Below, piece by piece: positions 58,290-64,000 of a DNA stretch of 64,000 nucleotides (within the stretch, counting starts at the first letter, position 1; every line of letters starts with the position of its first letter). The notes beneath the pieces were generated by a model. That model did not search any database, had not been told where the DNA came from, and was given only the letters and a program-made list of their open reading frames with translations. The position numbers were made by a program, and so were the translations under genes. This stretch comes from Catonia carolina (taxonomy: Eukaryota; Arthropoda; Insecta; Hemiptera; Achilidae): assembly GCA_035578175.1 (NCBI GenBank), contig JAQMRL010000003.1, positions 99,555,969 to 99,619,968 on the forward strand. Direction: 5' to 3'.

Positions 58290-58370
58290 TTGTTTTTGTC
58301 TATATCGATAGCCTTTAAATAGTTGTGGGTTGTTCCGCATAAAGTTTCCTTTGTTCCGCTCAAATAATAT
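58290..58370. repeat. Degenerate satellite monomer at array edge
   Basis: TATCGATAGCC, GGGTTGTTCCGCATAAAG and CTTTGTTCCGCTCAAATAA form a diverged half monomer. It stops a few bases before the inverted-repeat arm begins. It is more like the solo monomer at 61095-61240 than the array units. Confidence 0.75.
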
Positions 58371-58377
58371 TTAAATT

Positions 58378-59866
58378 AATACCGTATTATTCCGAAAACA
58401 AGCCGTACCCGAATTTAAGCCGAATCGGAAAAAATACTATAAAACTAGGAAAAAAAATAAAGTACAGTACTTGTATGTTTTTGAAAATATTCTATTTTAT
58501 AAGAAACGATTACCGTAGTCTACAAACAATATACTTACTATTTAATTAGCATTTAGAAGTTTTTGTTTATTTTTTGTTGAATGCTGAACACAAGATTCAT
58601 CTACATGATAGGTATTTTCTTCCGGCTTCTTTGTTGGATGTCTTTTCCGCGTAGTTAATTTGATTTTTCTGACTTCTGAAATTACTGCTAATGCAGACGG
58701 TGAAGGATGAAATGATTTTTTGTAAAGTATGAAAATATGCGGTGCCTGAATAAGATTCGAACCCAAGACCGCATGATGAGAGGCGAGCAAGTTACCAACT
58801 ACGCCAATGCGGCCGGCATAGTAGTAGTTAGTTTGAAATTAGTATCGTAAGCCCTGCGCTGATTTTTAGGTATTTATATAGACCAAGTACCCTTAACCTA
58901 CATAAAATCACTCATAGCGATTTATAAAATACAACAAAAAACAAATGATCGGATAAAAAAACAAAATGAAATATAAGAAAACTGCTACCAAACTTTATAG
59001 CCTACTGTATCTCCAAACTGATCAAAATGACTATACATGCACTACGTAAGAAGTGTGCGTATAAGACTGCGTGTATCTCTCTCTTCGTAGCTACTTATGC
59101 TTAATATGAAACCATTAATTTGAGTACGTTGAGTATTTTGAGTGCTTGGCACCCAAAATATATAACCTGCTCCCGAACCATTTAAAGAATTTAACAAGTT
59201 TAAAATTTTATAAAAAACTAAAAAAATGGATAGCCAAACAGATAGAGAGAAAATAGCAAAATGGTCAGCAATATTCAAATGTAGATATAAATAAAGAGAC
59301 AGGAGGAAAATGAAATAGAATACATTTCTTTTATTGTTTTTAATTTTCAAATGTAATAATTAATTTCAGGTATAATTATCCTTATTTTATTAAAAATTGT
59401 GTAAGTTTAACAATTATTAAAATGTTATGTATCGTAATAGATACAATCGTTATCTTAGTAAATAGCAAAGTATTGGTTAAGTTAGTTAAGTTACTGTAGT
59501 AAGTAAATATAGTAGGTATTGAATGCTATTGCTAATAAGTTAGTTAATACTTCAGTTTTTTTTATATTTATTTAAAAGTTTCCAGCCCATCCTAGTACAT
59601 GGTTTTGTCCATAGTTGGATGGGATAATTTCACCTCCTCTAGGGTAGCCTATAACAGGATAGTAGTTTACTGTAAGAAATTGTGTATTACGGAAATTTCT
59701 ATTTTTGTAATGCGTAACATCATGGGAATAAATAAATAATTATTTTTATTATTATTATTATTTATTATTAATACTATTATTAAAGCATGAATGCAAGCCG
59801 CAGGTCAAATTATGGAACCGATTTTTAAGAAAAACCTGCGGCTTGTATTCGGAACAATACGGTATT
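58378..59866. mobile_element. Putative DNA element in left arm
   Basis: Within the left arm, AATACCGTATTATTCCGAAA plus ACAAGCCG at 58378 and the complement of CGGCTTGTATTCGGAACAAT plus ACGGTATT at 59866 form terminal inverted repeats of about 28 bp with two or three mismatches. This defines a roughly 1.49-kb unit. No transposase was recognised. It contains an R-A SINE. The superfamily is unknown. Confidence 0.55.
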
Positions 59867-59971
59867 ATGGAAAATCTGGTGATTGTTCTATAATATAAGT
59901 CGATGTGATTATTGATGTATAGATGTATGATATGTATATGATATTGATGTGTATTGGTATTTAGTCCCGCT
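58415..59971. repeat. Left arm of large inverted repeat
   Basis: This segment is matched in reverse complement by 62445-64000 over at least 1.55 kb (paired coordinates sum to 122415 through most of its length). A 102-codon frame at 59042-59350 recurs without any amino-acid change at 63065-63373, and an 82-codon frame at 58542-58790 recurs with one change. Differences cluster near the inner edge. The true outer edge cannot be seen, because the right arm leaves the window. Confidence 0.97.
58684..58817 (-). repeat. R-A SINE in left arm
   Basis: Head GCCGGCCGCATTGGCGTAGT and B-box GGGTTCGAATCTTATTCAGG on the minus strand, ending near GCATTAGCAGTAATTTC without the usual tail. The same SINE sits at the mirrored position in the other arm. 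Confidence 0.88.
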
Positions 59972-61094
59972 CGTTTTTCTGATTCTGAAACTAAATTTTA
60001 CTTCCAACTACCCATCCGTAATGTTTCCTAGAAGAAAACTAGCCCCGTCATTTATCTTCGTAAGATCTGGTGGCATTTCCCACGACCTTCTAAATTATTT
60101 TTTGTCAGTTTCAGTTTCAGTCACTTGCCAAGTATGATTTTGCCAAGTATGATCTCAAAACTAATAAACCCAATTAATTTCGACTATAATTATAATATCG
60201 TTTTTAATAATAGACCCCTTAGTATTATACACCGAGTTTTTTAACGATCACGCGGACTGTCATTTTACGCCTAATAAAAACTCTTTTATTTTATTCAGTT
60301 TCATTTCTAAAAATTTAAAAAAAATACCGTTTATTTTTAAAGAATTTGTTATTAGAACAACGTTTAAACCAATTTTTTCCGTTTTCATTTACGACCAGAA
60401 TAAAAATTGAAATTTAAGAAAAAATTTTTCTTTTAGTAATATCACTTTAGTACGAAAAAGAGTCACAAAATCAGTAAAATATACAAAAAAAATATGTTTA
60501 GCTATATATAGATAAATAAAGCAATTCATTGCAAAAAAAACAACGTTTAGATATTGCAAATTGATAGACGCATTCAAAAGATATCACACTTTTTGTTCAA
60601 CAATATAACGTGCTGGATGAAAAAAATGACGAAAAATCACCTAAAAATAATGTGGTGTCTTTTGAATTTTTATTTACTCGTCTTCTACGCAAGTTCTATC
60701 TCTTTTGCGCCTGTTGCTTTGTGTATTATCCTTTTCTAAACAGGATAGCATAAATCAAAATATGTTATTGTCTATTTTGACGCTAATTGTAAGGTTTAAC
60801 CGAAGGGTAGACGAGACGGGTAGTGATGATGATGTTATTCCCAAACAAATATGGTTTTTTGTTGATAAGTTATAGATAAAAACGTTCAAATTTTAGTACT
60901 GGCTGTTCAAAAAAAATACATTTTTTTCTCGTAACACCACGTCGTCAATTTTTATCATACAAATATGCAAGATACATCAAATGAAAGAAGAAAAAAGTCT
61001 ATCTAATAAAACTAATCCCGTTAGAATATAATGAATAGTTGCGGAGATATTTGAGTTTAAAAAACGATGGTGACGAATGGGTGATATTGGGCTT

Positions 61095-61240
61095 CCCGGT
61101 TAGTAAAAGGGTTAATATTTGTTTTGTCTGCATCGATAGCCCTTTATTAGTTGTGGATTGTTCCGCAAAAACTTTCGTTTGTTCCGCTCAAATAAGCGAG
61201 GTAATCAAGGAACCATTTGGAGTGGTGGGGATAAGCTAGT
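61095..61240. repeat. Solo satellite monomer in spacer
   Basis: CTGCATCGATAGCCC, GGATTGTTCCGCAAAAACTT and TTGTTCCGCTCAAATAAGCG, then GGAGTGGTGGGGATAAGCTA. Its right-hand part matches the last array unit (GTAGTGGTGGGGGTAAAC at 58250) better than interior units, so it resembles the array edge. Confidence 0.85.
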
Positions 61241-61424
61241 TAACTCTATATTTTTTAATTTTTTTTTACCCTTAACTCGTTTGTATCGTATTGAGAAATC
61301 ATATTTTAAACATAGGCGCAATTTGGTGGCAAAGTTTGTTTATTTTTGTGTGAACATTTTATCTCGAGTATAATATGTGAAACTCCAGAAAGATTGAAGA
61401 GCGATTTCAGCTCATTTAACAGGC

Positions 61425-61530
61425 CAACAACTGGTCACTACACCAAGCTTGTTGCACAACCGGTGTTACTTAACTATTTAGAGCTAAAATCTACCGTCTG
61501 ACTGACTATCCCAGTCGGTCGGATTTCGGA
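61425..61530 (-). repeat. Fragment related to 191-bp unit
   Basis: CAACTGGTCACTACACCAAG, GCACAACCGGTGTTACTTAA and TCTACCGTCTGACTGACT parallel 50354-50440. It is a third, dispersed and diverged copy without the SINE head. Confidence 0.65.
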
Positions 61531-61999
61531 TCAGCCCGGTTCCAAAGTTCAAAACGATGTTAAACTGAAAAAATAATTTTGGCCGCCTAAATCAATCAAA
61601 TATCTCATTGTGCGGCGTGAAAACTAGAATCGGTGATGATTTAAAACAATAAATAACTAACCGTATAAAATTAACAAAACACATACCTATTAGGCCTAAA
61701 CATTTATATATTTTTTCATTTACATTTTCATACGGAATATTCTTTCAGTTTTTCATCGTTCAGGTGAACTATTTTTAAAGTAACTTCCTTAACTAATTTA
61801 ATCTAAAAGAGTATAAATATCCCGTTTAACATAAAATAAAACTAAATATCTTATTGTCAGAAGAATCACTCAAACTACTGACTGGTAATCTTATTACAAA
61901 CTAATGGTCGTATATGTAAAAACTGAATTTACGAGAAATCACGCCAAGTTAATTATATCAGTGTAAATGATTTATGTTAACTATAGATATTTTTATAAA

Positions 62000-62245
62000 T
62001 CAAAAATTCTCATTTCTCTCAGAAGATTTTCTATTTGGGCTAAACACTATCCGGGAAGGAACCGGTGCTGCGAATAATGAAGTTTGGATTAGATTGTTAT
62101 GACTAACAAATATTTTTCTAAACGCATTGTATTCAGAAGGCCAATGTTGAAAAGTCATCATTCTGTCGACCTCCCTACATAAATCATCGTATGCCGCTTT
62201 GATTTCTTTTTTCAAACTAGGTATAAACAAACCTTTTGATTCCAT
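62000..62245 (-). CDS. Unknown 81-residue open frame in palindrome spacer
   Basis: The first ATG is at 62243-62245 and the stop is at 62000-62002. The frame is open upstream to 62278. The product begins MESKGLFIPSLKKEIKAAYD and continues DLCREVDRMMTFQHWPSEYN. It includes a charged, helix-prone first half (KKEIKAAYDDLCREVDRM) and a more hydrophobic centre (FAAPVPSRIVF). Its mixed amino-acid composition (W, H, P, M, C and balanced charge) differs from the AT-driven frames around it. I do not recognise the family. It may be a protein or exon of the transposon, a captured exon, or chance. Confidence 0.35.
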   Translation of the reverse strand: MESKGLFIPSLKKEIKAAYDDLCREVDRMMTFQHWPSEYNAFRKIFVSHNNLIQTSLFAAPVPSRIVFSPNRKSSERNENF

Positions 62246-62444
62246 AAACAATAAATAACCTTTAGTAATTTGTTTACGTTATCACACTGCCTGATGCTTG
62301 TTCCTGTTCTACCAGACTATCGTAAAAGATTTCATTACCTTTCCAATGCATTTATATGTTTTCTTATTATTACTCATTGCATTCGCTGTTACAATAGGCA
62401 TAATATCATGTTTCCCTTAAATTTATATAGGCTCCAAAGTCTAA

Positions 62445-64000
62445 AGCAGGACTAAATACCAATATATATCAATATCATCATATCATACATCTATACATCA
62501 ATAATCACATCGACTTATATATTATAGAACAATCACCAGATTTTCCATAATACCGTATTGTTCCGAATACAAGCCGCAGGTTTTTCTTAAAAATCGGTTC
62601 CATAATTTGACCTGCGGCTTGCATTCACGCTTTAATAATAGTATTAATAATAAATAATAATAATAATAAAAATAATTATTTATTTATTCCCATGATGTTA
62701 CGCATTACAAAAATAGAAATTTCCGTAATACACAATTTCTTACAGTAAACTACTATCCTGTTATAGGCTACCCTAGAGGAGGTGAAATTATCCCATCCAA
62801 CTATGGACAAAACCATGTACTAGGATGGGCTGGAAACTTTTAAATAAATATAAAAAAAACTGAAGTATTAACTAACTTATTAGCAATAGCATTCAATACC
62901 TACTATATTTACTTACTACAGTAACTTAACTAACTTAACCAATACTTTGCTATTTACTAAGATAACGATTGTATCTATTACGATACATAACATTTTAATA
63001 ATTGTTAAACTTACACAATTTTTAATAAAATAAGGATAATTATACCTGAAATTAATTATTACATTTGAAAATTAAAAACAATAAAAGAAATGTATTCTAT
63101 TTCATTTTCCTCCTGTCTCTTTATTTATATCTACATTTGAATATTGCTGACCATTTTGCTATTTTCTCTCTATCTGTTTGGCTATCCATTTTTTTAGTTT
63201 TTTATAAAATTTTAAACTTGTTAAATTCTTTAAATGGTTCGGGAGCAGGTTATATATTTTGGGTGCCAAGCACTCAAAATACTCAACGTACTCAAATTAA
63301 TGGTTTCATATTAAGCATAAGTAGCTACGAAGAGAGAGATACACGCAGTCTTATACGCACACTTCTTACGTAGTGCATGTATAGTCATTTTGATCAGTTT
63401 GGAGATACAGTAGGCTATAAAGTTTGGTAGCAGTTTTCTTATATTTCATTTTGTTTTTTTATCCGATCATTTGTTTTTTGTTGTATTTTATAAATCGCTA
63501 TGAGTGATTTTATGTAGGTTAAGGGTACTTGGTCTATATAAATACCTAAAAATCAGCGCAGGGCTTACGATACTAATTTCAAACTAACTACTACTATGCC
63601 GGCCGCATTGGCGTAGTTGGTAACTTGCTCGCCTCTCATCATGCGGTCTTGGGTTCGAATCTTATTCAGGCACCGCATATTTTCATACTTTACAAAAAAT
63701 CATTTCATCCTTCACCGTCTGCATTAGCAGTAATTTCAGAAGTCAGAAAAATCAAATTAACTACGCGGAAAAGACATCCAACAAAGAAGCCGGAAGAAAA
63801 TACCTATCATGTAGATGAATCTTGTATTCAGCATTCAACAAAAAATAAACAAAAACTTCTAAATGCTAATTAAGTAGTAAGTATATTGTTTGTAGACTAC
63901 GGTAATCGTTTCTTATAAAATAGAATATTTTCAAAAACATACAAGTACTGTACTTTAATTTTTTTCCTAGTTTTATAGTATTTTTTCCGATTCGGCTTAA
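62445..64000. repeat. Right arm of large inverted repeat, cut by window edge
   Basis: Reverse complement of the left arm. It includes the inner DNA-element terminus at 62549, the palindromic word ACAAGCCGCAGG ... CCTGCGGCTTG (62571-62622), the 102-codon frame and the R-A SINE. The final bases (CGATTCGGCTTAA) still match the left arm at 58415, so the arm continues past the window. Confidence 0.97.
63598..63731 (+). repeat. R-A SINE in right arm
   Basis: Mirror copy of the SINE at 58684-58817. The 82-codon frame that spans it (starting MLASHHAVLGSN) is a translation of the tRNA-like head and is not a gene. Confidence 0.88.

Larger units (their letters stand above)
59972..62444. other. Spacer between inverted arms
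   Basis: The spacer is 2.47 kb and unique relative to the arms. It holds a solo satellite monomer (61095-61240), a fragment related to the 50.3-kb tandem unit (61425-61530) and an 81-codon minus-strand frame (62000-62245). The other frames, at 59949-60739, are AT-driven and lack motifs. Confidence 0.7.

Noticed and set aside
57153..58363. Series of overlapping frames of about 65-86 codons on both strands (RKNFR.F.SN.RENR-type peptides)
   Set aside because: They repeat every 146 bp, overlap each other on both strands, and simply translate the satellite unit. They do not form one continuous repeat protein, because 146 is not divisible by three.
59042..59350. 102-codon frame present identically in both palindrome arms
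   Set aside because: Its identity follows from the identity of the whole arm, including non-coding DNA, so it is not evidence of selection. The composition is AT-driven with no motif.
63625..63873. 82-codon frame starting MLASHHAVLGSN
   Set aside because: It is a translation of the tRNA-like SINE head. The same peptide style appears wherever R-A occurs.

Overview
The window is AT-rich (by eye around 30-33 % GC), non-coding-dominated eukaryotic DNA, most likely from an arthropod and probably an insect. This rests on mariner (DD34D) transposase, insect-type endonuclease/reverse-transcriptase LINE remnants, tRNA-derived SINEs with poly-A tails, pogo/Tigger-like elements with TA target duplications, and the absence of operons, Shine-Dalgarno sites or long continuous ORFs. 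No complete host protein gene is visible. The only candidate host exon is a 51-bp segment at 29800-29850, flanked by a polypyrimidine/AG acceptor and a consensus GTAAGT donor and carrying an ATG. The window could be a large intron or an intergenic region.

Almost everything recognisable is a repeat. I use working names for five families. R-A is a tRNA-derived SINE (head GGCCGCATTGGCGYAGTTGG). R-B is a tRNA-derived SINE of about 310-325 bp (head ACCCACCGGGTTGGTCTAGA). R-C is a third tRNA-headed SINE whose 3' tail resembles that of one R-A copy. R-D is a family of about 385-405 bp with target-site duplications and 5'-truncated copies, eleven copies here. R-E is a family of about 1 kb with complementary ends ACTTTCTCTTGCC/GGCAAGAGAAAGT and a terminal hairpin, eight copies here.

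Layout. 0-20 kb: R-D and R-E copies, a decayed mariner (about 1990-2957), several LINE reverse-transcriptase scraps (7.2-8.85 kb), SINEs, a 397-bp retro-inserted element (16715-17111), and long featureless AT-rich stretches. 20-21.5 kb: a 915-bp mariner with TA duplications, an intact catalytic triad, no N-terminal DNA-binding region, and a 5' end that is an inverted copy of its own 3' end. 22-33 kb: nested insertions (LINE in R-E, R-E in a DNA transposon, SINE in LINE, pogo-like element in LINE). 33-57 kb: a pogo-like element (34047-35163), foldback and MITE-like elements, a Jockey-type LINE C-terminus (44150-44450), a 191-bp tandem duplication (50344-50732), a very young R-A SINE (52253-52452), and an inverted pair of R-D copies (55304-56202). 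57-64 kb: a satellite array with a period of about 146 bp (57150-58260), followed directly by a large, nearly identical inverted repeat with arms of at least 1.55 kb (58415-59971 and 62445-64000, running off the window). Its 2.5-kb spacer holds a solo satellite monomer and an 81-codon open frame of coding-like composition. This last region is the most unusual in the window.

There is no gene cooperation to describe. The history is one of layered mobile elements, and the nesting gives relative insertion ages.
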